Below are positions 52,838 to 62,525 of a stretch of DNA of 64,000 bases, one piece after another. Source of the stretch: Psychroflexus salis (lineage in GTDB: Bacteria; Bacteroidota; Bacteroidia; Flavobacteriales; Flavobacteriaceae). Below the pieces are notes generated by a model. It saw nothing but the letters and a program-made list of their open reading frames with translations, did no database searches and was not told the DNA's origin. A program made the translations under genes and the position numbers. The DNA is taken from positions 229,337 through 293,336 of the forward strand of contig NZ_BMGL01000002.1 in assembly GCF_014640175.1 (NCBI RefSeq), read 5' to 3'. Numbering within the stretch: position 1 is the stretch's first letter; each line of letters opens with the position of its first letter.

Positions 52838-54473
52838 GCATATTAATTCTTTATTAGAAAGCTTTTTTAAGTTAAAACGCGATATAAACAGGTGGTCTTT
52901 TGCCACCTTGTTTATTTTATTAATTATTGCTGTTCCTGTTTTTACAATCGGAATTAAACTCTTTGATGGCCCAGGACAAAGTTGGTTACATATTTCAGAT
53001 TATTTGTTGCCCAGTTATTTAAAGAATTCATTTTACCTAGCCATTCTTTGTAGTATAATTACCATACTTTTTGGTGTAAGTTCTGCTTGGCTAGTTACAC
53101 GTTACCATTTTCCATTTCGTAAAGCTTTAGAATGGTTACTTATTATTCCACTTGCCATACCTAGCTATATAGTAGCTTACGCTTATGCTGGCTTTTTTGA
53201 TTATGGTGGTATATACGCAAGTTTTTTTGAAGTTTTTGAAATTGCCAACGCTAAACTCGATATTATGAATGTGTTTGGCTTGGCATTTGTCCTAAGCATT
53301 TCGCTCTTTCCATATGTGTATGTAAGCGCCAGAGCATTTTTTTTAAATCAAGCAATTAGTTTATTAGAAGCTTCCCGTTTATTGGGTGTTAGCGAGCGGA
53401 AATCTTTTGTTAAATTAATTATTCCTTTAGCTAGACCCGCTGTAGTTGCTGGTTTGGTCTTGGTGCTTATGGAAGTTTTAAACGATTATGGAGCTGCTAA
53501 ATATTTTGGAGTAAACACTTTTACCACTGGTATTTTTCGTTCGTGGTTTTCGTTAGAAGAACCCGAAACTGCTATTTACTTATCAGCACTATTACTTATT
53601 TTAGTTTTTGGTTTAATTTTAATTGAAAAATGGCAACGCAGAAAAATTCAATATTCGTCTATAAAATCTGCTAATACAAAACCTAATAAAAAAATTATTT
53701 TACCAAAATGGCAACAGTTTCTTATTTGCTTTACAGTTTTAATTCCTGTGGTTTTAGGTTTTTTTGTTCCTGTTTGGCAATTGTTAATTTGGGCTTTTAA
53801 AACTTTTACACAAGTATTAAACCCATCCTTATTTTGGCTTTCTTTACAAAGTTTTGGAATTGCCTTTATCACTGCATTTTTTACTGTATTATTTGCCTTG
53901 GTTTTGCTCTATTTCTCGAAGTGGAATAAAATTACATTCATTAAAAATGCTTCTAAATTAGGCGTTTTGGGTTATGCAATACCTGGAGCGGTTGTAGCTA
54001 TAGGAATTATGATGCCTACGTTGTTAATTGATAAATGGCTTATAAATCAAGGTTTGATTACACAATTTCTTATCAATGGTACTTTAATTGCCTTGGTTTA
54101 TGCTTATGTGGTTCGTTTTTTAGCTGTGGCATATCAGCCACTCGAATCTTCTTCACTAAAAGTGAATAATTCTATACCCGATTCTTCAAAAATTTTGGGA
54201 ATGGGAAACTTTAAAACCTTCTATAAAATTGAATTTCCATTAATTCGCGCAGGAATGCTAAGTGCGTTTATTTTAGTTTTTATCGATACTTTAAAAGAAC
54301 TGCCTTTAACACTTATACTTAAACCTTATCATGTAAACACGTTGGCGGTTAAGGCATACGAGTTTGCAAGTGACGAGATGGTTATGCAAGCAGCAATTCC
54401 ATCGTTATGCATTATATTAACAGCTTTAATCCCTGTAATTTTTCTGAATAAATTACTTTTGAAGAATGAATAA
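52818..54473 (+). CDS. fbpB: Fe(3+) ABC transporter permease
   Basis: 551-residue fused permease with two homologous halves, each with about six membrane helices and an EAA-type cytoplasmic loop (LEASRLLGVSERKSFVKLII in the first half; SKILGMGNFKTFYKIEFPL in the second). Such double permeases are typical of FbpB/SfuB iron importers. I take the ATG at 52818 rather than the adjacent TTG at 52815. It overlaps fbpA by 20 bases and fbpC by 8, so translation is coupled. Confidence 0.92.
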   Translation: MKQAGSKHINSLLESFFKLKRDINRWSFATLFILLIIAVPVFTIGIKLFDGPGQSWLHISDYLLPSYLKNSFYLAILCSIITILFGVSSAWLVTRYHFPFRKALEWLLIIPLAIPSYIVAYAYAGFFDYGGIYASFFEVFEIANAKLDIMNVFGLAFVLSISLFPYVYVSARAFFLNQAISLLEASRLLGVSERKSFVKLIIPLARPAVVAGLVLVLMEVLNDYGAAKYFGVNTFTTGIFRSWFSLEEPETAIYLSALLLILVFGLILIEKWQRRKIQYSSIKSANTKPNKKIILPKWQQFLICFTVLIPVVLGFFVPVWQLLIWAFKTFTQVLNPSLFWLSLQSFGIAFITAFFTVLFALVLLYFSKWNKITFIKNASKLGVLGYAIPGAVVAIGIMMPTLLIDKWLINQGLITQFLINGTLIALVYAYVVRFLAVAYQPLESSSLKVNNSIPDSSKILGMGNFKTFYKIEFPLIRAGMLSAFILVFIDTLKELPLTLILKPYHVNTLAVKAYEFASDEMVMQAAIPSLCIILTALIPVIFLNKLLLKNE

Positions 54474-55464
54474 AATTCTAGAAATAAAAAATTTGTCTAA
54501 AAGTTTTGATGGCGGTAAGGCACAAGCAATAGATCAAGTAGATTTTTACGTAAATCAGGGCGATATTTGTGCAGTTGTTGGCGAGAGTGGAAGCGGAAAA
54601 ACTACACTAATTCGTTTAATAGCAGGTTTAGAAAACCCAGATCAAGGCAAAATTATAATTAAAGGCAAAGAAGTTTCTTCCATTAAAAAAGTTTTGGTGC
54701 CAGAAAAACGAAACATAGGCATGGTGTTTCAGGAATATGCTTTATTTCCGCATTTAAATGTATTAGAAAACGTAATGTATGGTTTAGCAAAACGAAAGGA
54801 CAAAAAGCAACGGGCGGAAGAAGTTTTAGCTTTAGTGGGTTTAAAAGAATATAAAGAGCGTTATGCTCACGAGTTATCTGGTGGCCAACAACAGCGCGTA
54901 GCTTTAGCTCGTGCTTTAGCTCCAGAACCTTCGTTGTTAATTTTAGATGAACCTTTTAGTAATTTAGACGCTATGATGCGTACACAACTGCGAAATGAAA
55001 TTTTCAATATTATTAAAAAAACAGGAGTTACAGCTATTTTTGTTACCCACGACACACAAGACGCATTAGCAGTAGCCGACGAAATTTTAATACTTCAGAA
55101 CGGGAAGTTGGTTCAAAAAGACGAAGCTTCAAAATTATACCATAAACCACAATCTATTTATGTAGCATCTTTGTTTGGTAATACCGTTCAATTAAATAAA
55201 GGTTTAAAAAATGCATTTCGATGTCCTTTAAAGGAAGATTGCTGCCATGCAATTCGCAATGAAAATATTAGCATTAATGTTTCAGACTGCGAGTTTGTTA
55301 CTACCGCTAAAATTATTAAAAGAACTTTTTTAGGAACACATTCGCAGTTGCTTTTAAAACTCGATAATGGCGAAAATTTAAGTGTAGTTACCAACGAAGC
55401 TGTTTTGGGAGACGAGTTGAAAATAGGTTTTAACTCGAATGATATATTGGCTTTCGATGAATAA
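54466..55464 (+). CDS. fbpC: Fe(3+) ABC transporter ATPase
   Basis: 332-residue ATP-binding subunit. Walker A GESGSGKTT (39-47), Q-loop Gln89, signature LSGGQQQRV (137-145), Walker B LLILDEP (157-163) and switch His195 are intact. The C-terminal 100 residues form a TOBE-like regulatory domain with a cysteine group in RCPLKEDCCHAI (about 250-261), which I do not recognise from other FbpC proteins and which could sense metal or redox state. Final gene of the operon; no terminator hairpin is evident after it. Confidence 0.93.
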   Translation: MNKILEIKNLSKSFDGGKAQAIDQVDFYVNQGDICAVVGESGSGKTTLIRLIAGLENPDQGKIIIKGKEVSSIKKVLVPEKRNIGMVFQEYALFPHLNVLENVMYGLAKRKDKKQRAEEVLALVGLKEYKERYAHELSGGQQQRVALARALAPEPSLLILDEPFSNLDAMMRTQLRNEIFNIIKKTGVTAIFVTHDTQDALAVADEILILQNGKLVQKDEASKLYHKPQSIYVASLFGNTVQLNKGLKNAFRCPLKEDCCHAIRNENISINVSDCEFVTTAKIIKRTFLGTHSQLLLKLDNGENLSVVTNEAVLGDELKIGFNSNDILAFDE

Positions 55465-55509
55465 ATTTTAGTTTCTTTTCCTACCTTTCCGCTTATAATT
55501 AAGCTTGTT

Positions 55510-57612
55510 ATGAAATTTTATTTTAGTCTTTTGTTTTTGTTGTGTTTTGCTTTTCAATTGAATGCGCAACAAACTCAGGTTGATGCAGTCGATTTTTTAG
55601 AAGCAAATGCCTTTATAGAGTTGCTTCCCCAAGAAAAAAAAGTAAAAGGTGAAATTGAATATACATTTCAAATTTTAAAAGCAACGGATTCTGTTTTTTT
55701 AGATGCTAAAAATATGAAAGCTGAGTTAATTAATGCTTCATTTAAAAGAGCCAGTTTAAAAACTACACCAGCTTATTTCATTTTAAAAGGAAAATTTAAA
55801 GCAGATCAATCTTATTCAGTATCCATTTCTTTTGAAGCCGAACCCAAGCAAGCTTTATACTTTTTAGGTTTCGATTTTGCTAAGGAATATCACCAAATTT
55901 GGACACAAGGACAAGGGAAATATACTTCGCATTGGTTGCCTAGTATAGACGACATGAACGACAAAATTGTTTTTAATTTAACCATTAAAGCTCCAGATTA
56001 CCTTAATCTGATTGCTAACGGAAAAAAAGTAAATGCAACGAGAAATGCTTCAACTAAAGTTTGGGAATACAAAATGCAAAAGCCTATGAGTAGTTATTTA
56101 GTAGCATTAGCTGCTGGTAATTACCATTATAAAAAAGAATTCACATCAACAGGAATTCCTATATATAATTATTATGAAATTACAGACTCTGTATTAGTTG
56201 AACCCACTTATCGACATACTAATTTTATTTTCAATTTTTTTGAAGAAGAAATTGGTATTGCTTATCCTTGGCAAAACTATAAGCAAGTACCAGTTCGCGA
56301 TTTTTTATATTCAGGTATGGAAAATACCAGCTTAACCATTTTTTCGAATCAATTTATGGTCGATTCTCTCGGTTTTGAAGATTTTAATTATGTAAACGTA
56401 AATGCACACGAACTTTCGCACCAATGGTTTGGAAATTTAGTTACTGAAACCGAAGCTAAACACCATTGGTTGCACGAAGGTTTTGCAACTTATTATGCTT
56501 TATTAGCCGAAAAACAATTGTTTGGAGATGATTATTTTTATAATAAATTGTATAATTCAGCCGAACGTTTAAAAGCAGAAAGCGATAAAGGCAAAGGTGA
56601 AGCGGTTATGAATCCCAAAGCGAGTTCGCTTACTTTTTACCAAAAGGGAGCTTGGGCTTTACATGTTTTAAAAGAAAAAATAGGCGATACAGCTTTTCGG
56701 TTAGCTGTAAAAAATTACTTAAAAAAGTATGCTTTTCAAAATGTAAGTACCGATGATTTTTTAAATGAAATAGAAGCCGTTTCAATTATAGATATACAAA
56801 CATTTAAGCGGAATTGGCTTTTGCAGACTGCTTTTCAAGCAGAAGAAGCTTTGGCAACTTTAAAAAAATCACCTTTTATACAAGAATTGCTTAGTATTAT
56901 TGCTCTGCGAGAAGAGCCAATCGATGTAAAATTACCTATTTTTCAACGGAAAATAAATCAGTTATCCAATAGATATATTGTTGAAGAAATTGCTTTGCAA
57001 CTCTCTGCCCACATAGAAAATTCTGATGCTGAAACTTTAGTGAAGCAACTCATTGACTCGGATTTTGTGTTAGCGCAACAAGCCTTAATAGCCGAAATAC
57101 CAGCTATACCCCAAAAGTTTCAAAAAGAGTTTGAAACTTTATTAGTGCAAACCCAATCTTATACTTTGTTAGAAAACTTGTTGCTAAAAATGTGGCTTAG
57201 TTTTCCAGAAAAACGTTCAGATTACTTAGAAAACACAAAAGAAATTTACGGATTTAAAGATCAAAACATGGATTTGCTTTGGCGATTTTTAAGTATGGTT
57301 ACACCAGAACATCGGCCAGAAATGGCAATGCAATATTTTAAAGAATTCAATCAATTTACTTCATCTAAATATAATTTTCAAATTAGAGAAAACAGTTTCA
57401 ATTATTTGTATCAAGTAGATCGATTTAGCGATGAAGCTTATTTAAATTTAATCGATGCTTGTTTACATCAGCTTTGGACCTTTAGAAAATTTGCTCGAGA
57501 GTTGTTGAAGCAATTGTTGATATATGATGAACATAAAAATCAAATTGAGAGATTAAGTACTACGCTTTCGAATGAAAAACAAGAACTAATTGAAGAATTC
57601 ATGCATCAATGA
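55510..57612 (+). CDS. M1-family zinc aminopeptidase (secreted)
   Basis: 700-residue exported metallopeptidase (signal peptide 1-19). Gluzincin motif HELSHQW with His300, Glu301, His304 and the third ligand Glu323 (WLHEGFATYYA). The exopeptidase motif is SGMENTS (268-274), the usual G-x-M-E-N. The helical C-terminal domain runs to the end, and no T9SS sorting tail is visible, so it probably works in the periplasm, trimming peptides to amino acids. Upstream TACCTTTC (55482-55489) is one mismatch from a -7 box. Confidence 0.93.
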   Translation: MKFYFSLLFLLCFAFQLNAQQTQVDAVDFLEANAFIELLPQEKKVKGEIEYTFQILKATDSVFLDAKNMKAELINASFKRASLKTTPAYFILKGKFKADQSYSVSISFEAEPKQALYFLGFDFAKEYHQIWTQGQGKYTSHWLPSIDDMNDKIVFNLTIKAPDYLNLIANGKKVNATRNASTKVWEYKMQKPMSSYLVALAAGNYHYKKEFTSTGIPIYNYYEITDSVLVEPTYRHTNFIFNFFEEEIGIAYPWQNYKQVPVRDFLYSGMENTSLTIFSNQFMVDSLGFEDFNYVNVNAHELSHQWFGNLVTETEAKHHWLHEGFATYYALLAEKQLFGDDYFYNKLYNSAERLKAESDKGKGEAVMNPKASSLTFYQKGAWALHVLKEKIGDTAFRLAVKNYLKKYAFQNVSTDDFLNEIEAVSIIDIQTFKRNWLLQTAFQAEEALATLKKSPFIQELLSIIALREEPIDVKLPIFQRKINQLSNRYIVEEIALQLSAHIENSDAETLVKQLIDSDFVLAQQALIAEIPAIPQKFQKEFETLLVQTQSYTLLENLLLKMWLSFPEKRSDYLENTKEIYGFKDQNMDLLWRFLSMVTPEHRPEMAMQYFKEFNQFTSSKYNFQIRENSFNYLYQVDRFSDEAYLNLIDACLHQLWTFRKFARELLKQLLIYDEHKNQIERLSTTLSNEKQELIEEFMHQ

Positions 57613-57704
57613 AAGTAATGCTTTTAAATTTGTTAAGTATTTTAGCAAGTATTTAGTAAAATAAAAAATAACCACAGGTTAAGTGAATTAAATTGAAACA
57701 TATA

Positions 57705-58259
57705 ATGATTGTAGAAAAAACTAATATAAAGGATTGTTTTTTAATTAAACCAAAGGTTTTTAAAGATGAACGCGGTTATTTTTTCGAGTCCTTTCATCAA
57801 GAAAAATTTGAAAAGCAAACCCACATAAAAACAAACTTTATACAAGATAATGAATCCATGTCAAATTATGGAGTAATTCGCGGTTTGCACGCACAACAAG
57901 GTAAATTTGCCCAAGCGAAATTGATACGAGTTGTGCAAGGTAAAGTACTCGATGTAATTGTAGATGCTAGAAAAGACTCACCTAGTTTTGGAGAAGTTTA
58001 TTCATCTTTAATTAGTGCATACAATAAATATCAAATTTTTGTGCCTAAAGGTTGCTTGCACGGTTTTTCGGTATTGCAAGATGAAACAATTTTTACCTAC
58101 AAATGTGATGAATTTTATCTCCCGAGTAGTGAAATAGGCGTTTATCCTTTAGATGAAGATTTAGCGATAGATTGGGGTCTGGCAAAAGGAGAAGCAAAAT
58201 TATCTGATAAAGATGTAAAAAACCCAAAATGGAAAACATTTGTTAGTGGGATCTTTTAA
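57705..58259 (+). CDS. rfbC: dTDP-4-dehydrorhamnose 3,5-epimerase
   Basis: Epimerises dTDP-4-keto-6-deoxyglucose on the way to dTDP-L-rhamnose for surface polysaccharides. 184 residues from the ATG at 57705, with the cupin core: RGYFFESF, the catalytic His62 (RGLHAQ), Asp in VDARKDSPSFG, PKGCLHGFSVL and the active-site tyrosine region TYKCDEFY (132-138). An in-frame TTG 12 bases upstream is less likely as a start. rfbA, rfbB and rfbD are not nearby, so this is an isolated member of the pathway. Confidence 0.9.
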   Translation: MIVEKTNIKDCFLIKPKVFKDERGYFFESFHQEKFEKQTHIKTNFIQDNESMSNYGVIRGLHAQQGKFAQAKLIRVVQGKVLDVIVDARKDSPSFGEVYSSLISAYNKYQIFVPKGCLHGFSVLQDETIFTYKCDEFYLPSSEIGVYPLDEDLAIDWGLAKGEAKLSDKDVKNPKWKTFVSGIF

Positions 58260-58277
58260 GCTTGAAATCAAAATTAT

Positions 58278-58808
58278 TTATCTCCACATTTGCCCAACTT
58301 CATTTTTTAAATAAGCTAAACCTGTATCGCTTGGGCATTCTTGGTCCATTAATTGAGTTAAAATTTCTTCCCTTAGTTTTTGAGCATTGGTTACGTGTTC
58401 TTTCATTCCAATTTGCCGAATTAAATTAATGGTAGCATTTTTTGAAGCTTTTATTATGCTCCAACACTTTTTGCTTACATAGATTTGTTGAGCCAAATTA
58501 TGCTCAAATTCCTGTTCGATTGTTTTTATAAGTAATTCTTCATATTGGCGTTTATCTTCACTAAAAGGCTGAATACGAGGCAACAAATTCCCTGGAGAAA
58601 TGCGTTCTAAAAAAAGGGCTAAACGTTCATAAGCTTGTAACCTAAGCGGTAACGCATCTTTTTTTAGTGTTGCATTAATTTCAAAGTGCTTTAATTGTTC
58701 AAAATGCTGCGTGTGTGTTTTAAAAAAATAATAAGCAATTGCAGCTACAACAATACTTGGCAAGACATAAGCAAAATAATCTAATACATTTTCCACGCTT
58801 ATTTTCAA
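58278..58808 (-). CDS. Membrane-anchored protein of unknown function
   Basis: 176 residues with one N-terminal membrane helix (about 10-28, YFAYVLPSIVVAAIAYYFF), then a long cytoplasmic helical region rich in E, K and R (LPLRLQAYERLALFLERISP, then IKTIEQEFEHNLAQQIYVS). I do not recognise a named family; similar proteins appear widespread in flavobacteria. There is no in-frame ATG near the N-terminus; TTG at 58808 is the likely start and is supported by an exact -7 box 18-25 bases upstream. Confidence 0.75.
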   Translation of the reverse strand: MKISVENVLDYFAYVLPSIVVAAIAYYFFKTHTQHFEQLKHFEINATLKKDALPLRLQAYERLALFLERISPGNLLPRIQPFSEDKRQYEELLIKTIEQEFEHNLAQQIYVSKKCWSIIKASKNATINLIRQIGMKEHVTNAQKLREEILTQLMDQECPSDTGLAYLKNEVGQMWR

Positions 58809-58825
58809 TTTTAAATTAAAGATTT

Positions 58826-58833
58826 CAAATATA
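58826..58833 (-). promoter_or_regulatory. -7 box for the membrane-anchored protein gene
   Basis: The minus strand reads TATATTTG, an exact consensus match. The predicted leader to the TTG start is about 11 bases. Confidence 0.45.
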
Positions 58834-58899
58834 CATACTATAATCTATTCTGTATAAAAACACTTTTTAGTTTATCAAGTTTACTCCATCATTTTTTGC

Positions 58900-58907
58900 T
58901 AATTTTG
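58900..58907 (+). promoter_or_regulatory. -7 box for the pcrA operon
   Basis: TAATTTTG, an exact consensus match, 25 bases before the TTG start codon at 58933. Confidence 0.5.
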
Positions 58908-58932
58908 GAATTCTACCATAAAATTCAAAAAA

Positions 58933-61251
58933 TTGCAAGAATATTTAGCTCAACTTAATGAAGCCCAAAGAGAAGCTGTTTTACAAAAAGACGGTCCGAT
59001 GATTGTTATTGCGGGTGCAGGTTCAGGAAAAACCAGAGTACTAACCTTTAGAATAGCTTATTTAATGAGCCAAGGAGTAGACCCATTTAATATATTAGCT
59101 TTAACTTTTACCAATAAAGCAGCTAGAGAAATGAAATCCAGAATTGCTTCAATTGTAGGAAACAGCGAAGCTAAGAATTTATGGATGGGAACATTTCATT
59201 CGGTTTTTGCTAAAATTCTTCGTTTTGAAGCCGATAAATTAGGTTATCCTAGTAATTTCACAATTTACGATACGCAAGATTCCCAACGATTACTGCGTAA
59301 TATTATTAAAGACCTACATTTGGATAAAGATGTATATAAATACAAACAAATACAATCGCGAATTTCTTCATTTAAAAATTCATTGATTACCGTTAAAGCT
59401 TACATGCGCGATCCTGACTTGCAAGAAGCCGATGCAATGGCAAAACGCCCCAGAATTGGCGAAATTTATAGGCAATATGTAGATCGCTGTTTTAAAGCGG
59501 GAGCCATGGATTTTGATGATTTATTATTAAGAACTAACGAATTATTAACACGTTTTCCTGATGTATTAGCTAAATACCAAAATCGATTCCGATATATTTT
59601 GGTAGATGAGTACCAAGACACCAACCATTCTCAATATTTAATAGTACGAGCTTTAAGCGATCGTTTTCAAAATATTTGTGTAGTAGGCGATGATGCACAG
59701 AGTATATATGCTTTTCGAGGAGCTAATATTAATAATATTCTTAATTTTCAGAACGATTATTCTGACGTAAAAAAGTTTCGTTTAGAGCAAAATTATCGTT
59801 CTACTAAGAATATTGTTGAAGCAGCAAATTCTATTATTGAAAAAAACAAAACGCGATTAGATAAAGTGGTCTGGACGGCTAACGATGATGGACCCAAAAT
59901 TCATGTAAATCGACTAGTAAATGATGCAGAAGAAGGCAGATTTGTGGCGAGTTCTATTTTTGAAAACAGAATGCAGCAGGGTTTGAAAAACAGCGAATTT
60001 GCAATTCTTTATAGAACCAATGCGCAAAGTAGGGCAATAGAAGATGCACTTCGAAAAAAAGAAATTCCATATCGAATCTATGGAGGCCTTTCCTTTTATC
60101 AACGAAAAGAAATTAAAGACGTCCTTTCTTATCTTCGACTAATAATTAATCCAAAAGATGAAGAAGCTTTTGTTAGGGTTGTTAATTATCCAGCACGTGG
60201 AATAGGCCAAACTACTATGGACAAGTTAAATTTAGCTGCTAATCATTACAAACGTTCCCTTTTTGAAATTGTAGAGCATATCGATAAATTAAACTTAAGT
60301 ATTAATAAAGGAACACAAATCAAACTAATTAATTTTGTAAACATGTTGAAAAGTTTTCAAATTTCAGCACAAAAACAAGATGCTTTTCAACTTGCCGAAT
60401 TAGTAGTAAAAAAAACAGGACTTATACAAGAGTTTAAAAAAGATGGAACTCCAGAAGGTATTGCTCGATTAGAAAATATTGAAGAACTATTGAATGGAAT
60501 TCAAGATTTTGTTGAAGGGCAAAAAGAACTAGCAGATGCCGATGGTTCTTTAGCAGAATTTTTAGAAGATGTAGCACTAGCTACAGATTTAGACAATGAA
60601 AAAGGAGACGACGATCGTGTTGCATTAATGACTATACATTTAGCTAAAGGATTAGAATTTCCTTTTGTATATATAGTAGGTTTAGAAGAAGATTTGTTTC
60701 CATCAGCAATGAGCATGAACACGCGTTCTGAATTAGAAGAAGAACGAAGATTGTTTTATGTAGCCTTAACTAGAGCTGAAAAACAAGCGTATTTAACTTA
60801 TGTAATTTCTAGATACCGCTGGGGAAAATTAAATGATGCAGAACCTAGTCGATTTATTGAAGAAATTGATGATAAATTTCTAGATTTTATGATCCCAGAA
60901 GATAATTACCAATTTCGTTCATTCTTGAATCCTGATATTTTTGATGATGAAGACAAATCAAAGCTTAGAAAAGAAAAACCTAAAAAAGGGCATCCACCAC
61001 CATCAAATATAGAAGCCAAAGCGGCAAGAAGATTACGCAAATTAAAACCTGATAATAACTTAGAAATTTCTAATCAAAAAGAAGTTATATCGCTGCAAGA
61101 AGGACAAAAAGTCGAGCACCAAAGATTTGGTAAAGGAACTGTAGTTGAATTATCTGGTGTGGGACAAAATAAAAAAGCAAGTATCAACTTTCAAATTGGA
61201 GGCGTAAAAAGTTTATTACTGAAGTTTGCAAAACTTAAAATACTCAATTAA
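58933..61251 (+). CDS. pcrA: UvrD/PcrA-type superfamily 1 DNA helicase
   Basis: 3'-5' helicase for nucleotide excision repair, replication restart and removal of recombination filaments. The 772-residue protein has the Q motif LNEAQREAV, Walker A AGAGSGKTR (27-35), TFTNKAAREM, motif II VDEYQDTNHSQ (Asp225, Glu226), GDDAQSIYAFRGA, LEQNYRS, motif V TIHLAKGLEF and motif VI LFYVALTRA. A Tudor-like C-terminal domain (VEHQRFGKGTVVELSG) that binds RNA polymerase in relatives is present. The start is TTG: it gives the conserved N-terminus and no in-frame ATG precedes it. It is followed 3 bases later by the channel gene. Confidence 0.95.
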   Translation: MQEYLAQLNEAQREAVLQKDGPMIVIAGAGSGKTRVLTFRIAYLMSQGVDPFNILALTFTNKAAREMKSRIASIVGNSEAKNLWMGTFHSVFAKILRFEADKLGYPSNFTIYDTQDSQRLLRNIIKDLHLDKDVYKYKQIQSRISSFKNSLITVKAYMRDPDLQEADAMAKRPRIGEIYRQYVDRCFKAGAMDFDDLLLRTNELLTRFPDVLAKYQNRFRYILVDEYQDTNHSQYLIVRALSDRFQNICVVGDDAQSIYAFRGANINNILNFQNDYSDVKKFRLEQNYRSTKNIVEAANSIIEKNKTRLDKVVWTANDDGPKIHVNRLVNDAEEGRFVASSIFENRMQQGLKNSEFAILYRTNAQSRAIEDALRKKEIPYRIYGGLSFYQRKEIKDVLSYLRLIINPKDEEAFVRVVNYPARGIGQTTMDKLNLAANHYKRSLFEIVEHIDKLNLSINKGTQIKLINFVNMLKSFQISAQKQDAFQLAELVVKKTGLIQEFKKDGTPEGIARLENIEELLNGIQDFVEGQKELADADGSLAEFLEDVALATDLDNEKGDDDRVALMTIHLAKGLEFPFVYIVGLEEDLFPSAMSMNTRSELEEERRLFYVALTRAEKQAYLTYVISRYRWGKLNDAEPSRFIEEIDDKFLDFMIPEDNYQFRSFLNPDIFDDEDKSKLRKEKPKKGHPPPSNIEAKAARRLRKLKPDNNLEISNQKEVISLQEGQKVEHQRFGKGTVVELSGVGQNKKASINFQIGGVKSLLLKFAKLKILN

Positions 61252-61254
61252 CAA

Positions 61255-61881
61255 ATGATGATAACCATTAATAAATTGTTGGTTTTAATGTTTTCAATAT
61301 TTAGTGTTACATTACTTACCTACACTTTTTTTATACCCAAAGAATCACAAATATATCGTTTAATTAATTATTACGATTTTGCTTTATGCTTATATTTTTT
61401 ATACGATTTTTTAAAACAGTTAATTTCTGAAGAAAAAAAATGGCGCTACTTGTACACGGTTGGATGGCTAGATTTAATTTCATCAATTCCTGTGGTCGCA
61501 GAATTTAGAATATTGCGTTTTGTTCGTGTAGTTCGTGTAATTAAAATTATTCGATCTATTCGATCTCTAATTAACTTTATTTCTCAGAATAAAAAACAAT
61601 CACTTTTTGGATTTATTGTTTTTTTAGTAGTAGTTTTAATTGTAGTTACATCAACAGCTGTGCTTTACTTTGAAAAAGATATTGGGAATATTAAAACCGC
61701 AGAAGATGCATTGTGGTGGACATTTATTACAATTACTACAGTTGGCTATGGAGATTTTTATCCTGTAACAGGTCTTGGGAAACTTTCAGCTTCTGTTTTA
61801 ATAGCAACTGGTATAGGTTTCTTTGGGGCAATTATTTCATTTGTAACAGATAAAGTTAATAATATTAAGGCAAATAACTAA
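61255..61881 (+). CDS. Small voltage-gated-like potassium channel
   Basis: 208 residues with a six-helix Kv topology: S1 (about 7-27), S2 (39-57), S3 (66-83), S4 (85-105), S5 (115-138), pore loop and S6 (173-198). S4 has seven basic residues spaced every third position (Arg85, 88, 91, 94, Lys97, Arg100, 103), a complete voltage-sensor pattern. The selectivity filter TVGYGD is at 162-167. There is no cytoplasmic cyclic-nucleotide or RCK domain. It sits between pcrA (3-base gap) and the Sua5 gene (24-base gap), so it is probably co-transcribed with both. Confidence 0.92.
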   Translation: MMITINKLLVLMFSIFSVTLLTYTFFIPKESQIYRLINYYDFALCLYFLYDFLKQLISEEKKWRYLYTVGWLDLISSIPVVAEFRILRFVRVVRVIKIIRSIRSLINFISQNKKQSLFGFIVFLVVVLIVVTSTAVLYFEKDIGNIKTAEDALWWTFITITTVGYGDFYPVTGLGKLSASVLIATGIGFFGAIISFVTDKVNNIKANN

Positions 61882-61905
61882 TTTGAATTTTTAAGATAAA
61901 TTGTT

Positions 61906-62523
61906 ATGGCAGAATTACTAAAATTATATGAAGAAAATCCTTCAGAAAAAGTATTATTAAAAATTGCTAGAGTGCTTAAAAATGGGGGCTTAATAATTTA
62001 TCCTACCGACACAGTTTACGGGTTGGGATGCGATATTAAAAATAACAATGCTCTCTCTAAAATAGCTAAAATTCGTGGTGTAAAACTAGAAAAGGCTAAT
62101 TTCTCATTTATTTGTGAGGATTTGAGTAATCTTTCAGAATATGTAGCTCAAATAGATTCAAATACCTTTAAACTTTTAAAAAGAAATCTTCCAGGTCCTT
62201 ATACATTTATATTGCCAGGCAATAATAATTTACCATCTGTTTTTAAAAAGAAAAAAACTGTGGGTATTCGTGTACCAGATAATGTAATTCCAAGAGAAAT
62301 TGTAAGATATTTAGGAAATCCAATAGTTTCAACTTCCATTAAAGATGAAGACGATTTACTTGAATATACTACCGACCCAGAGTTAATTGCAGAGAAATGG
62401 GATAAATTAGTAGATTTAGTTATTGATGGTGGTTTTGGTGGTAATGTTGCATCAACTGTTATCGATCTTACTGCACCACAACCCACTTTAATTCGTGAAG
62501 GGAAAGGTAATATTGAAATTTAA
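61906..62523 (+). CDS. Threonylcarbamoyl-AMP synthase (Sua5/YciO/YrdC family)
   Basis: 205-residue YrdC-domain protein expected to make threonylcarbamoyl-AMP from threonine, bicarbonate and ATP for the tRNA t6A37 modification. The conserved YPTDTVYGLGCD near 31-42, the basic motif KIRGVKLEK, the LLKRNLPGPYTFIL segment and the STVIDL ending are visible. There is no C-terminal Sua5 domain; the NFSFICEDLS phrase is closer to YciO-like proteins, whose activity is less certain. Last gene of the pcrA operon, ending at a bidirectional terminator. Confidence 0.88.
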   Translation: MAELLKLYEENPSEKVLLKIARVLKNGGLIIYPTDTVYGLGCDIKNNNALSKIAKIRGVKLEKANFSFICEDLSNLSEYVAQIDSNTFKLLKRNLPGPYTFILPGNNNLPSVFKKKKTVGIRVPDNVIPREIVRYLGNPIVSTSIKDEDDLLEYTTDPELIAEKWDKLVDLVIDGGFGGNVASTVIDLTAPQPTLIREGKGNIEI

Positions 62524-62525
62524 TC

